NCBI GenBank assembly: GCA_036405135.1
Contig: DASWYF010000040.1
Location: forward strand, 124,001 to 188,000
Direction: 5' to 3'
Origin: Verrucomicrobiia bacterium
Lineage (GTDB): Bacteria; Verrucomicrobiota; Verrucomicrobiia; Limisphaerales; JAEYXS01
DNA: 64,000 nt
Shown here: piece after piece, positions 1 through 9,700 of the stretch
Layout of the letters: every line of letters starts with the position of its first letter
Position numbering within the stretch: the first letter of the stretch is position 1
The notes under the pieces: generated by a model
What the model was told of the DNA's origin: nothing
Database searches by the model: none
What the model saw: only the letters and a program-made list of their open reading frames with translations
Translations under genes and position numbers: made by a program

Positions 1-380
1 TTACTCGCGCCATTGCCGCCGCACTCCAGCGTGGCCATGATCTCCTTCTGCGGCCGTTTCTTCAGGTCGGCCAACGTGAGAGTCACCGGCTTCTCTACGA
101 ATCCGCTGATCTCTAACTTCCATTTATCCTCTTCCAGCGCGGGCGTGTTGTAGTGGCTCACCAAATACACGCTCTCATTCGGCGTCGTCCACGTCTTGAG
201 TTCCTCCCATTGCACCATTGGCCGGTTCGGATTCTTCGGCTGAGGCGTGGTGAATGGCACCAGCACCGCATCTTCCTCAGGTCCTGCAAAGCCAAATACC
301 GATAACGGCCGCTGTGCAAATGCCAGTGCTGCAAACGCGACACTGCCTTTCAAGACCGATCGACGCGAAATGGTTTTCAT
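1..380 (-). CDS. Sulfite-oxidase-like molybdopterin oxidoreductase (partial, C-terminus outside window)
   Basis: Only the first 126 codons are present; the gene runs off the left edge. It starts with ATG at 380 and encodes a Tat-type leader (ISRRSVLKG followed by a hydrophobic stretch), so the product is probably exported folded with its cofactor. Around residues 117-124 is TLECGGNG, which matches the sulfite oxidase/YedY-family motif carrying the cysteine that ligates molybdenum. The preceding block (SGFVEKPVTLTLADLKK) fits the start of the oxidoreductase molybdopterin-binding domain. Its start lies 10 bp after the stop of the upstream esterase/SMP-30 gene, suggesting co-transcription. The substrate cannot be named; family members include sulfite dehydrogenases and protein-methionine-sulfoxide reductases. 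Confidence 0.8.
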   Translation of the reverse strand, partial: MKTISRRSVLKGSVAFAALAFAQRPLSVFGFAGPEEDAVLVPFTTPQPKNPNRPMVQWEELKTWTTPNESVYLVSHYNTPALEEDKWKLEISGFVEKPVTLTLADLKKRPQKEIMATLECGGNGAS

Positions 381-390
381 ATGTGTTAAA

Positions 391-2154
391 TCACAACCGT
401 GGTGCTTTCGGCATGAAAGGCGTCATAAAGTTCGGGGCACCCTTCACATTGATCTTACGCTTATAGATCACCGGTCCGCACGCCGCATAAACCGTATCGA
501 AATTCTCGCCACCGAAATCCAGATTCGACACGCGGCCATTCGGCGTCGGGATGATGCAATTCACGCGACCCGCCTGATCGCACACTTGCAGGCCCATCGC
601 CGTGGCCACCCATAGGCGACCATCCTTATCCACCCGCATACCATCGGAGCCCGCGTCCTGGCGGTTATCCGGCTCGTGCAACCAGAAATACTTCTGCTTG
701 TGCTGCAACGTGCCATCCGCCTTCACCTGATAGCTATAAACCCAGCGCGTCTTCATATCCGAGACATACAGCAACGTCTGATCCGGCGAGAGCGTGATGC
801 CATTTGCAAAGATCAATCCCGAGTCCACCACACTCTTCGTGCCGTCCGGTTTGATGAGCCACACCTTGCTCGGGCTCACCTTGTCCCAGCTCGATTCCGT
901 CACGTAGATGTTCCCATTATTGGCCACCGTCAGGTCATTACCGCGAAAACCAGAGGCAACCACTGTCGCCTTCCCATCCGCCGCATACGCCACGATGTTA
1001 CTCGTCGCCATCGCCACCGTGTATAGGCGGCCATCTGGTCCGAAGCGCTGGCCATCTCCCAAGTTATTATCCTCCACGAACGTCACCGCCTTGCCATCCA
1101 CCAGCTTCATCGTCTTCTTCATCCCACCCGTGTTGAAGAACACTTCGCCCTTGGCATTCACCGCCACGCCTTCCGTGCCTTTATAACCTTCCGAAGCGAT
1201 CTGCCACTCCTCGCCTGGAATCAGAATCTCCTTCAACTGCGGTGAGCCCTGGCCCTTCTTCACCGGCTCCGGCCAGCCCTTCCACAAGAAGCGCATGCCA
1301 TCCGGGAAGACTGCTGTGCCGTGCTTTCCGTTGTGACCGCCTTCACCCCAGATGAATGAGTGTTCATAGCCCGCGAACGCGAATGACCGCTGCATCGCCT
1401 GATTCACGATCCACCAATCACCAGCATAGATGTTCAAGTCATTGCTGCCGTCCTGCAAAAACACGCGCAACGGCTTCGGCTCCGATTTACGCACCAGAAT
1501 AGGATACTCATCCGCCCCGCGCAGGCCGACGTAAGTGCCCACTACACTGAACACGCGACTGAACGCATCCGGCCGTTCCCACGCCGCCGTGAAGGCACAC
1601 ACCGCACCGCTGCTCGAACCGCCGATCGCCCGGTCATTGCCGTTCTTCGAGAGCACAATCGCCCGCCCATCCGCCGTCTTCTTCGTCTCCACCTCAGGCA
1701 GCAATTCTTCCAAGATCATCTTCGCGTAATCCCCGCCCAACCCATCATATTCATAACTGCGATTGAACCGGTTCAGTGCGTTCGTGCTCGGCGCTTTTAC
1801 CACACCCGGCGTCGCAAAAACACCGATCGTCACCGGCATCTCCTTCTTGTGAATCAGATTGTCGAACACCGTCGCTGTATTCCATCCCTGCGGACCGTCT
1901 TGGTTCACATAAACACACGCGGGCGTCTTGCCATCATACTGCTTCGGCACATAGATCGTCACCTCTCGCGTCGTGGCCGGAAACACCTTGCTCTTCTCGA
2001 AAGTGAACTTGATCAACTCTCCCTGCGGCACCCCTTCCTGCTTCTTGGAATCAGGGTGCGGTGGATACTCATCCGCCGCAAACGAACTGGCCGCAATAAG
2101 CAAAGACGAAGCAAACGCAAAAACAGATGTCAGGCGCATAGATTGAATGCGCAT
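391..2154 (-). CDS. Secreted esterase (esterase-D type) fused to SMP-30/gluconolactonase-like beta-propeller
   Basis: A 587-residue protein with a signal peptide (cleavage after about residue 27, SSFAA). Residues about 45-305 look like an alpha/beta-hydrolase of the enterochelin esterase/esterase D type, with the nucleophile elbow GGSSSG at about 178-183 and a late histidine in WGEGGHNGKHG. Residues about 310-585 resemble an SMP-30/gluconolactonase/LRE-like propeller with repeated phrases such as DGRLYTVAMATSNIVAY, ANNGNIYVTESSWDKV and VDKDGRLWVATAMGLQV. Fusions of this kind are frequent in Verrucomicrobia and Planctomycetes and are thought to act on plant or algal esters and lactones in the periplasm; the real substrate is unknown. 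A second ATG lies five codons in. It sits upstream of, and 10 bp from, the truncated molybdoenzyme. Confidence 0.85.
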   Translation of the reverse strand: MRIQSMRLTSVFAFASSLLIAASSFAADEYPPHPDSKKQEGVPQGELIKFTFEKSKVFPATTREVTIYVPKQYDGKTPACVYVNQDGPQGWNTATVFDNLIHKKEMPVTIGVFATPGVVKAPSTNALNRFNRSYEYDGLGGDYAKMILEELLPEVETKKTADGRAIVLSKNGNDRAIGGSSSGAVCAFTAAWERPDAFSRVFSVVGTYVGLRGADEYPILVRKSEPKPLRVFLQDGSNDLNIYAGDWWIVNQAMQRSFAFAGYEHSFIWGEGGHNGKHGTAVFPDGMRFLWKGWPEPVKKGQGSPQLKEILIPGEEWQIASEGYKGTEGVAVNAKGEVFFNTGGMKKTMKLVDGKAVTFVEDNNLGDGQRFGPDGRLYTVAMATSNIVAYAADGKATVVASGFRGNDLTVANNGNIYVTESSWDKVSPSKVWLIKPDGTKSVVDSGLIFANGITLSPDQTLLYVSDMKTRWVYSYQVKADGTLQHKQKYFWLHEPDNRQDAGSDGMRVDKDGRLWVATAMGLQVCDQAGRVNCIIPTPNGRVSNLDFGGENFDTVYAACGPVIYKRKINVKGAPNFMTPFMPKAPRL

Positions 2155-2205
2155 GATTATGAAGGCCGCCTCGCCAAATTCAATCAGATGTTACTCCCCA
2201 TCACC

Positions 2206-2237
2206 GTAGCCGCCGAGGTGACGAGGCGGAACTAACT
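2206..2237 (+). repeat. Dispersed 32-bp intergenic repeat, copy 1
   Basis: This segment, starting GTAGCCGCCGAGGTGACGAG, is nearly the same as the one at 6614-6645 in the same orientation, with a few mismatches in the centre. Both copies lie in gaps directly flanking coding genes. No coding role is apparent. Confidence 0.6.
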
Positions 2238-2245
2238 TTCCTTCA

Positions 2246-3148
2246 TCATTGCGCAGCCCCCATCTCATCCCCAATCCGCGCATACAATTCCCGGCACTGC
2301 TTCGTATTCTCCACCAAGTCAGCCGATAATTGAATCCGTCCCGGCTCAAAGATTGTGATCGTCGAACTGCCACCAAATTTGAAATACCCCTTCTCATCCC
2401 CCTTCTCCACCTTCTTGCCCGCCTGATAAGTTTGCACGGCAGAACCCACATTCGTCGCGCCGATCTCCAGCAGCAGCACGCGCCCGAAGTTATCTGTCTC
2501 CAATACCGTCAACCAACGACGGTTCTCCCACAAATAAGATAGTTTCTGCCGCAACGCGATCGGGTTCACCGAATACAACGGTCCATTCAACAATTTGGTT
2601 TCCGATGGCACGCCTGCCGCCGTGAAGTGAAACCGATGATAATCCACCGGGCACAGACGCGAGAGAATCAATGTCCCCTTCGCATACTTCGCCGCCAAGG
2701 CCGCATCACTCAAAAGCGCAGGCAGATCAAACTTCTGTCCCTTCACGAAGACCCCATCTACCTGCGACACATCCTGAAAGCCCAAGTGCCGCGCATCTGC
2801 TGGGAACACCACCACATCCGGATCCATCTCGATCGGACGCGCCGACGGCTTCAGCTTCCGGTAAAAAAACTCGTTGAAGGTCTGGTAGGAGTCTGGTGCA
2901 TCCGCGAAGTCCTCAGCCTTCAGTTTGAATTCCTTGATGAACTTGTCCACCTTCTCGCGACTCGCCAGGCTGTCCATCCGCCAGCCATACCAGCGTGAGA
3001 AAAATGCGCGCTTCGCCACCAGCTCCAGCGACAGCTTTCCCAATGGATTGCCATAGGTCCAGTCCAGCCACGCCGCCCCATACACCTGCTCCTGCTCCAA
3101 TTTGCCGGTGTAGCGGTTAAAAAATTCGATTGCTTCAGTCTCAGCCAT
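2246..3148 (-). CDS. psd: Phosphatidylserine decarboxylase proenzyme
   Basis: A 300-residue protein of the PSD-B family, which converts phosphatidylserine to phosphatidylethanolamine at the membrane. The self-processing site is visible near the C-terminus: KFGGSSTITIFE at about 257-268, where cleavage before serine creates the pyruvoyl group of the alpha chain. The GGSST form is that of the chlamydial/clostridial subtype, as opposed to LGST of enterobacteria. Upstream catalytic features include ADARHLGF (about 117-124) and PVDYHRFHF (about 167-175). Length is normal for the subtype. It is the last gene of a four-gene minus-strand run and starts 12 bp after the stop of the alpha-oxoamine synthase gene. 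Confidence 0.93.
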   Translation of the reverse strand: MAETEAIEFFNRYTGKLEQEQVYGAAWLDWTYGNPLGKLSLELVAKRAFFSRWYGWRMDSLASREKVDKFIKEFKLKAEDFADAPDSYQTFNEFFYRKLKPSARPIEMDPDVVVFPADARHLGFQDVSQVDGVFVKGQKFDLPALLSDAALAAKYAKGTLILSRLCPVDYHRFHFTAAGVPSETKLLNGPLYSVNPIALRQKLSYLWENRRWLTVLETDNFGRVLLLEIGATNVGSAVQTYQAGKKVEKGDEKGYFKFGGSSTITIFEPGRIQLSADLVENTKQCRELYARIGDEMGAAQ

Positions 3149-3160
3149 GAGTCTCCAAAC

Positions 3161-4258
3161 CTACACCGGAATAAGCGCCTTCACCAGCTTTTGCAGTTGA
3201 GCGGGCGTATGTTCGCTAGAGATCGCGAAACGAAAATAGCCATTCTTCGGCCCGCCAGGATAATGAATAAACGGCGGATAAATCCCTTCCTCCAGCAACT
3301 TCTTTCTCAATATTTCCGCTTCCGCCTCAGACTTCGGCATAACTGGAAAGATCGGACTTTCATTTTCAGACAAGGCTACCCCTGCAAGGTGCAGAGCCTT
3401 CCGCAACCACCGGATATTTGCGAACAACCGCTTTCTCAATCCCGCATCCCTTGCCCGTTCAGCTATCGCCGCCAGACATCCATTCACCAGCGGTAAGGGC
3501 ATGGGCGTATTCCCCACCAGCAAACGGCTCTTCGTTAAAATCAATTCATGCCATTTCGCCGGGGCCAGAATCGCACCACCATAGACACCGAACGCCTTAC
3601 TCAGCGTCACCGTCTGGATCACGCGATTCCTCGACACCTTGCAATGCTCCACGCTCCCACGTCCCTTCGTGCCTAGCACGCCTGCAGCATGCGCATCATC
3701 CACCAGCACCACACTCTCCTCCGGTAAGATCGTGAGGTAATCCTTCAACGGTGCCAGCGAACCGTCATGCGCGAACATCCCATCCGTCATCACCAGACAA
3801 CGCTGCGGTGAACCCGCATCCCGCCATTTCGTCAGCAATGACCCCGGAGAACGATGCGCGAAGACTGTGATTGGCACCCCCATCAACTGCGCCGCATCTT
3901 TCAATGAAGCATGCGCGAGTTCATCTAGGAACACCCGCTGCACCTCACCCTCGAGTCCTTGCGCCACCGCCAGATTCGTCAGGTAACCATTGGATGTCAG
4001 GACCGCCTCCTTCACGCCAAAGAATTTCGCCAGTGCCCCCTCCAGCTTCCCATACAGCGCATGATTCCCCGTAGTGCGACGCGAGGCGGCGACATTCACG
4101 CCATACTTGCTCACGCCCTCTTTCACCGCGCGCAACACCTTCGGATGACTCGCCAGCCGGAAATAATCGCACCCCGCGAAGTAAATCAGCTTCTTCCCTT
4201 TCCAGCACACATACGTGCGGTCGACTTGTTGCAACTCATCAGACATAAACGAAATCAT
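3161..4258 (-). CDS. PLP-dependent alpha-oxoamine synthase (BioF/KBL/SPT family)
   Basis: A 365-residue fold-type I PLP enzyme of the alpha-oxoamine synthase family, whose members condense an amino acid with an acyl-CoA or acyl-ACP with loss of CO2 (8-amino-7-oxononanoate synthase, 2-amino-3-ketobutyrate CoA ligase, serine palmitoyltransferase). Seen are the cofactor motif VLVDDAHAAGVLG (about 184-196) and the Schiff-base lysine in TLSKAFGVYGGAI (K221). The substrate cannot be deduced; no biotin genes are adjacent. The start overlaps the stop of the upstream 149-residue gene by 4 bp (ATGA), and psd follows 12 bp downstream, so a lipid role is possible but only inferred from context. An alternative ATG is at codon 5. 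Confidence 0.85.
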   Translation of the reverse strand: MISFMSDELQQVDRTYVCWKGKKLIYFAGCDYFRLASHPKVLRAVKEGVSKYGVNVAASRRTTGNHALYGKLEGALAKFFGVKEAVLTSNGYLTNLAVAQGLEGEVQRVFLDELAHASLKDAAQLMGVPITVFAHRSPGSLLTKWRDAGSPQRCLVMTDGMFAHDGSLAPLKDYLTILPEESVVLVDDAHAAGVLGTKGRGSVEHCKVSRNRVIQTVTLSKAFGVYGGAILAPAKWHELILTKSRLLVGNTPMPLPLVNGCLAAIAERARDAGLRKRLFANIRWLRKALHLAGVALSENESPIFPVMPKSEAEAEILRKKLLEEGIYPPFIHYPGGPKNGYFRFAISSEHTPAQLQKLVKALIPV

Positions 4259-4704
4259 CTCTCAACCAAGCTTAGCGTTCTCACAAAACGGTCTACGATG
4301 GAATCATGAACTGAATCTATACGTTTAGCCTTCGTATCGTGCATCACCGAGATCAGAAAATCCCCTCCTCTGAACCGCCAATTCCTGATACGAAACCAAG
4401 CCTCAAAATCTTTGTTCCAAAGCCCACATTCCATATCCGGCTCTCGCAACGTGTCCTCTTCGTCGAGCGTCTTGTAAAGAGAGGTGACAAGCCGCCAATC
4501 TTTCACCGTCACTGGATGTGCTTTGTCCTGATCTTTCTCAAAGTCTGCTTGAGATTTAGTCCAAACAGAAAAGATTTCGCCTCCGGGATTTTTGGCTGCG
4601 AAAGAAATACCATTTCCAAGATCCCTCACAATCCACTCGACCGGCAGCTCCGCCTCCCAGTAATCCTGATACCGGTAGCGGTAAAATCTGACCGGCATTT
4701 CCAT
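4255..4704 (-). CDS. Conserved-looking hypothetical protein
   Basis: A 149-residue soluble protein with no signal peptide or membrane segment. The sequence is aromatic and charged (FYRYRYQDYWEAELPVEW near the start; NWRFRGGDFLISVMHDTKA near residues 110-130), suggesting a compact beta-rich fold, but I do not recognise the family. The first ATG is followed by another at codon 3. It begins 1 bp after the stop of the secreted lyase-like gene and overlaps the oxoamine synthase gene by 4 bp, so it is almost certainly translated as part of that operon. No function is proposed. Confidence 0.7.
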   Translation of the reverse strand: MEMPVRFYRYRYQDYWEAELPVEWIVRDLGNGISFAAKNPGGEIFSVWTKSQADFEKDQDKAHPVTVKDWRLVTSLYKTLDEEDTLREPDMECGLWNKDFEAWFRIRNWRFRGGDFLISVMHDTKAKRIDSVHDSIVDRFVRTLSLVER

Positions 4705-4705
4705 A

Positions 4706-5539
4706 TCATTTCTCCTGCTTTCTAGGCCCGATCGGTTCCCGCGAGATCACCATCTCATCGATGTAAACGTGATAGTCCGCCTTCGCTGTCCACGTCCCGC
4801 CGTAATAGACATTCAGCCACACCATCTCCACCTTCAGCGTATCCACCGCACGCATCCGGATATCGGTTTTCTCGAACGCCAGCTTTCCATCCACCCAGCC
4901 GCGCAGGATGCCATCCGCCTTGCCCACGGTGTTCAACTTCACGTACTGCTCGATGCAATACCAGCGGTTGTTCTCCAGATAACCCAGCTTGTCCTTATCC
5001 CAAATCCATTCCGAGCCATACTGCCCCTTCATATCCATGTGATAGCAATAAAACCCGATAGGCAGCTTCCCTTCGCGACGGCTCGCAAAGAGTCCTCGCG
5101 CCGACCATCCATCCGTGCCATTCACCGGGCGACCGCCCCAACCGGCTTTTCCATAAGTGCCACCCACACCGGGAAATTTGCCGCCCTGCGTTCCCGTCCA
5201 ATCATCTGCTAACCGGATGTAATAGCGGAAATAAACTTCTTCCGGCTCACTGCCCGTCCGTTTCTTGAAAGCATACTCCACACTGGTGCCATAGTGGCCA
5301 TCCTTCTCCACCTTCACCCGCAGCGCCTTGCCGGAGAGCGGCTCGAACTTTCGTGATTCATCGACTGAAACAAGTTCACAATTCTGCGGTAGCTGCTTCT
5401 CACCCCAAGCCTTGAACCAGTCCGCCTGCTCGAAATCTGCCGTAAAATAAACCGCCTTGTTCGTGCTCTGGGAAAAACTCACGCACGGCAACAATAAAAG
5501 TCCGGCGAGACAGAACCACAGTTTGACAATGGTGCTCAT
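4706..5539 (-). CDS. Secreted jelly-roll polysaccharide lyase-like protein (PL14-like)
   Basis: A 277-residue protein with a signal peptide (cleavage near residue 24, SFSQS). The mature part has the pattern of a beta-sandwich carbohydrate-active protein: EVYFRYYIRLADDW, then GGKFPGVGGTYGK, then NNRWYCIEQYVKLN and a C-terminal YHVYIDEMVIS strand. The GKxPGxxG block followed by RGLFASRREGKLPIGFYCY resembles alginate or glucuronan lyase family 14 proteins. This is a family-level resemblance from memory; catalytic residues were not verified. It leads the operon with a 149-residue unknown, an oxoamine synthase and psd. Alternative: a non-catalytic LamG-like lectin. Confidence 0.6.
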   Translation of the reverse strand: MSTIVKLWFCLAGLLLLPCVSFSQSTNKAVYFTADFEQADWFKAWGEKQLPQNCELVSVDESRKFEPLSGKALRVKVEKDGHYGTSVEYAFKKRTGSEPEEVYFRYYIRLADDWTGTQGGKFPGVGGTYGKAGWGGRPVNGTDGWSARGLFASRREGKLPIGFYCYHMDMKGQYGSEWIWDKDKLGYLENNRWYCIEQYVKLNTVGKADGILRGWVDGKLAFEKTDIRMRAVDTLKVEMVWLNVYYGGTWTAKADYHVYIDEMVISREPIGPRKQEK

Positions 5540-5600
5540 AGTTTTGCTGATGAGGATGACGTGAAGGCTATCGCATCCTTTCTAGCATTGCTATCCAAAC

Positions 5601-5634
5601 AAAAACGCCCGGCAGCCATTGGCCACCGGGCGTT
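5601..5634 (-). terminator. Rho-independent terminator of the DUF5069 gene
   Basis: The arms AACGCCCGG (5604-5612) and CCGGGCGTT (5626-5634) form a perfect 9-bp stem. Read on the minus strand it is followed by a run of T residues. It lies about 20 bp after the stop of the 147-residue gene. Confidence 0.85.
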
Positions 5635-5652
5635 CTCTGAAATCACTTCAGC

Positions 5653-6096
5653 TTACTTCAACTCGGCCGACCAGAACTCATACCAGTCGTCCAGGTTGTT
5701 CAGGTTGATCGCGTCAGGCAGCACGCCGCCGTCATCGTTCAAGCCGTTGGCCTTCAGGATGCCCTTGCGGGTGTCGTCAGCATGGATGTAACCGGCGATG
5801 GACACATTCAGCTTGTGGATGTTGCCCTTCGTGAGGTTCACGCCCGGCTGTTGCTTGATCCAGGACTCGAACTGCACGTAGGTCGGCTTGCTTTCCTTGA
5901 TGAATTTCTTCACCGCGTCAGCATTCAGGCCCAGCGCGCTCACGACCATGGAGTCGTAACCAGCACCGATGCCCGGATAGCCGTCAGCCAGCTTGCCAGC
6001 AGCTTCGAGGGAAACCTTCTGCCACAAACGGGGCAGATGCAGAACACCCAGCGGACCGGCTGTGCCGGAGCTGATCAAAGGAACGATTTTGCTCAT
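5653..6096 (-). CDS. DUF5069 domain protein
   Basis: A 147-residue cytosolic protein resembling DUF5069, a family known mainly from Verrucomicrobia and of unknown function. Characteristic parts are the start MSKIVPLISSGTAGPLGVLH, the LPRLWQKVSLEAAGKL segment (about 21-36), GYPGIGAGYD (about 39-48) and a C-terminal LDDWYEFW. It appears to be a single-gene unit with its own promoter candidate and a strong terminator. A second, diverged member of the same family occurs at 10098. The clean flanking signals suggest a well-expressed gene. Confidence 0.8.
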   Translation of the reverse strand: MSKIVPLISSGTAGPLGVLHLPRLWQKVSLEAAGKLADGYPGIGAGYDSMVVSALGLNADAVKKFIKESKPTYVQFESWIKQQPGVNLTKGNIHKLNVSIAGYIHADDTRKGILKANGLNDDGGVLPDAINLNNLDDWYEFWSAELK

Positions 6097-6124
6097 AGAT
6101 TGATAGAGTGGTTAACGGGCCAAA

Positions 6125-6154
6125 ACCATAGTAAAACGGGGCATACAGGGTCAA
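6125..6154 (-). promoter_or_regulatory. Sigma70-like promoter candidate for the DUF5069 gene
   Basis: On the minus strand TTGACC (6154-6149) and TATGGT (6130-6125) are separated by 18 bp, giving a start about 22 nt before the ATG at 6096. There is no clear Shine-Dalgarno sequence in that leader. This is a motif match only. Confidence 0.4.
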
Positions 6155-6288
6155 CGGCATTTTCCCGGTTCACCACATTGTAACGCAGCCCTGAAATCCG
6201 TGTGTCAGGTTAATTTCAGCTTTTCCCGAAGGTTTTTCGCGAATAACCTGCCGCGACCATTGGAGAAAACTACATAACAATTATACTT

Positions 6289-6612
6289 ATGTTCATCCGT
6301 AATTCCCTCGTCGTCGCCGGTCTGCTGGCTGTGGCTGTCGCTTTCGGCGCTACCTTCGCCCAATCGCAGGAACGCGCTGCCGCACAGAAATATGAAGTCG
6401 CCGTCATCAAGTTCGACGGCCCCGACCGCATTGCTTACATCCTTCCCGGCAACACTCAGAAGGCCCGAATCACCGATGAGATCGAGATCCCCAAAGGCGT
6501 GCATGATGAAGCCTTCTGTCTGGCTGTCGCCGCCAACAAACTCGCAAAGGATGGCTGGGAACCCGTCAGCATCGACGGCACCCGCATCATGATGAAGCGT
6601 GCGGTGAAGTGA
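6289..6612 (+). CDS. Small exported protein, DUF4177-like
   Basis: A 107-residue protein with a signal peptide (SLVVAGLLAVAVAFGATFAQ, cleavage near residue 25). The mature part, about 80 residues, contains YEVAVIKFDG at its start and KLAKDGWEPVSIDGTRIMMKR at its end. That arrangement resembles DUF4177, in which a short alpha/beta unit ends with a GWE(L/P)VS phrase. The opposite-strand reading frame here has no such features. The gene stands alone between the DUF5069 gene and the tricorn-like protease. Confidence 0.7.
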   Translation: MFIRNSLVVAGLLAVAVAFGATFAQSQERAAAQKYEVAVIKFDGPDRIAYILPGNTQKARITDEIEIPKGVHDEAFCLAVAANKLAKDGWEPVSIDGTRIMMKRAVK

Positions 6613-6613
6613 T

Positions 6614-6645
6614 GTAGCCGTCGAGGTCAGGAGGCGGAACACACT
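6614..6645 (+). repeat. Dispersed 32-bp intergenic repeat, copy 2
   Basis: Partner of the element at 2206-2237. It starts 1 bp after the stop codon of the small exported protein. Confidence 0.6.
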
Positions 6646-6739
6646 AGCTTCGTCATCTTCTCCCTCGCCAAATCATCTGCTGTCGTTAACCTTTCGGCCA
6701 ATCCCGGAAGGCATGATTGTCTTTCCGGCATGATGATTT

Positions 6740-9700
6740 ATGCCACGTCTTTCACGCATCCTTTTCGCCTTGCTGGTCACCCTTGTCTGCGCCACGTCCC
6801 TGCGCGCCGCTGATCCCCTCTGGCTCCGTTACCCCGCCCTCTCGCCGGATGGCACCAAGATCGTCTTCAGCTATCGCGGTGACCTTTACATCGTCCCGAG
6901 TAAAGGCGGCAGCGCCATTCCGCTCACCATGCACGAGGCGCAGGACTTCATGCCCGTGTGGTCGCCGGATGGTAAGAGCATCGCATTCGCGTCTGATCGT
7001 CATGGGAATTTCGATGTGTTCCTCATCCCCGCTGAAGGCGGAGAAGCCAAGCGCCTCACGTATCATTCTGCGTATGATTACCCCACGGACTTCACGCCGG
7101 ATGGCAAGAACGTGCTCTTCTATTCGCAACGGATGGATTCGCCGCTGAACCAGCAATTCCCGAATCGCACGCTCCAGGAGCTGTATCAAATCCCCATCGA
7201 TGGCGGTCGCCCGTATCAGATCCTCACCACGCCTGCGCAAGATGCGCGCTTCGATAAAGCGGGCACACGCATCCTCTATCATGACCGTAAAGGTTATGAA
7301 AACGAGTGGCGCAAGCATCACACCTCCTCCATCGCGCGTGATGTGTGGATGTATGACAAGGAATCCGGCAAGCACACGCAGTTGACCTCATTCAACGGCG
7401 AAGACCGCAATCCCATCTGGAGCCCGAACGAGAAGGAAGTTTATTACCTCAGCGAAAAGAGCGGTTCGTTCAATGTCTGGAAAATGCCTTTGGCCACTCC
7501 GGATAAAGCCGTCCAAGTCACCGAGCACACGAATCATCCCGTGCGTTTCCTCAGTTCCTCGAAGAAAGGCGACCTCTGCTATAGCTACGATGGCGAGCTT
7601 TACCTCGTGAAAGGCGGGAGCGGTAAACCGCAGAAGGTTTCCATCCAGATCGCCGCTGATCGCAAGCGCAACGATTCGCAATTCGTGAACCTCAGCGGTG
7701 ATGCCACCGAGATGGCGCTCTCGCCGAAGGGCAAGGAGATCGCGTTCGTCGTGCGCGGAGAGATCTTCGTGGTGTCCATTGATCACAAGATCACCAAGCG
7801 CATCACGAACACGCCCGAGCAGGAGCGCTCAATCAGCTTCAGCCCGGATGGCCGCAAACTCCTCTACGCCGGCGAACGCAACGGCAGCTGGAACATTTAC
7901 GAAGCGAGCATCGCGCGCGAGGAAGACCTGCATTTCTACAGCTCCACGCTCATCAATGAAACTGCGCTGCTGGGCGACGCCGCCGAAACCTTCCAGCCAC
8001 GTTATTCGCCGGATGGTAAGGAAGTCGCCTATCTGGAAGAGCGCACCACGCTCAAGGTCTTGAATCTCGCGAGCAAGCAGAGCCGCGTGGTGCTGCCCGG
8101 TGACGCGAATTATTCCTACACGGATGGCGATCAGTGGTTCGATTGGTCACCCGATGGCAAATGGTTCCTCGTCAATTTTCTCGATAAGAACCGCTGGTCC
8201 ATGGAGGTCGGCCTGCTGGATGCCGCTGGTGGCAAACCGCCTGTGAACCTCACGAAGAGCGGTTATGAAGATGAGCGTCCACAATGGATGATGAAAGGCA
8301 AGCTGTTGCTCTGGTTCACCGATCGTCACGGCATGCGTAGTCATGGCAGTTGGGGTGCGAATCAGGACGCCTACGGCATGTTCCTCACGCAGGAAGCCTA
8401 TGATCGTTTCAATCAGACGAAGGCCGAATACGAGCTGCTCCAAGAACGCGAAAAGAAAGATAAGGACAAAGAAAAGGATAAGAAGGACGACGACAAGAAA
8501 CCGGCGGAGGACAAAGACAAAAAGCCGGATGAAGCGAAGAAAGACGAGCCCAAGAAAGAGGCCACCGCTAAGGATGAGAAGAAGGATAAAGATAAAGAAA
8601 AAGTCGAGCCGGTGAAGATCGAATTGGATGGCATCGAGAAGCGCGTCACGCGCCTGACCATTCATTCCTCTGACCTTGCGGATGCGGTCATCACACCGGA
8701 TGGCGAGACGCTCCTCTACCTCGCGAAGTTCGAGAAAGGCTACGATCTCTGGCAGCACAAGCCGCGTGAGAGCGAGACGAAGCTGCTCGTGAAGCTGGGC
8801 GCGGACTCCGGTCGGCTGCACATGGATGAGGAAGGCAAAAACGTCTTTGTGCTCGCTGGCGGCAAGATCACGAAGGTGGAGATCAGCGGAGCCAAGCAGA
8901 CGGGCATCAACTTCAGTGCGGAGATGGAATTGAATCGCGCAGCGGAACGCGCCTACATCTTCGAGCACGCGTGGCGTCAGGTGTTGAAGAAATTTTACGT
9001 GAAGGATCTGCACAAGGTGGATTGGGCCTTGTATGAAAAGGCTTACGCCCGCTTCCTCCCGCACATCGATAATAACTGGGACTTCGCCGAGATGCTGAGC
9101 GAGATGCTCGGTGAATTGAATGCCTCCCACACGGGCAGCGGTTATCGCCCCTCCACGCCGAATGGCGACAGCACGGCGAACTTGGGCGCGTTCTTCGAGA
9201 ACACGCCGAAGGGCCCCGGCTGGAAGATTCTGGAAGTGATCGAGAACGGTCCCTTGGACAAGTCCGGCATGAAGATCAAGGCGGGCCAGGTCATCGAGAA
9301 GATCGATGGCGTGACCATCGACGAGAACACGAATCCTTACGCCCTGCTGAACCGCAAGGCGAACAAGCCGGTGCTGCTCTCGCTGCTCGATCCGGCCAAC
9401 AACACGCGCTGGGATGAAACGGTGAAACCCATCACGCAAGGTGATGAGGATGAACTGCTCTACCAACGCTGGATCAAGTCACGCCGCGAGATGGTGGATA
9501 AACTCTCCGGCGGCAAGATCGGTTACGCGCACATCCGCAGCATGGGTGACACCGCTTTCCGTGATTTCTACTCGGAAGTCTTGGGTCGCAACACGGACAA
9601 GCAAGCCATCGTGATCGACACGCGCTTCAACGGTGGCGGCTGGTTGCATGATGACCTCACGGACCTCTTGAGCGGCAAGAGCTACTTCACCTATATCCCG

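Noticed and set aside
8147-9466. 439-codon minus-strand frame inside the tricorn-like protease gene
   Set aside because: No domain pattern, and the plus strand shows an unmistakable S41/PDZ protein.
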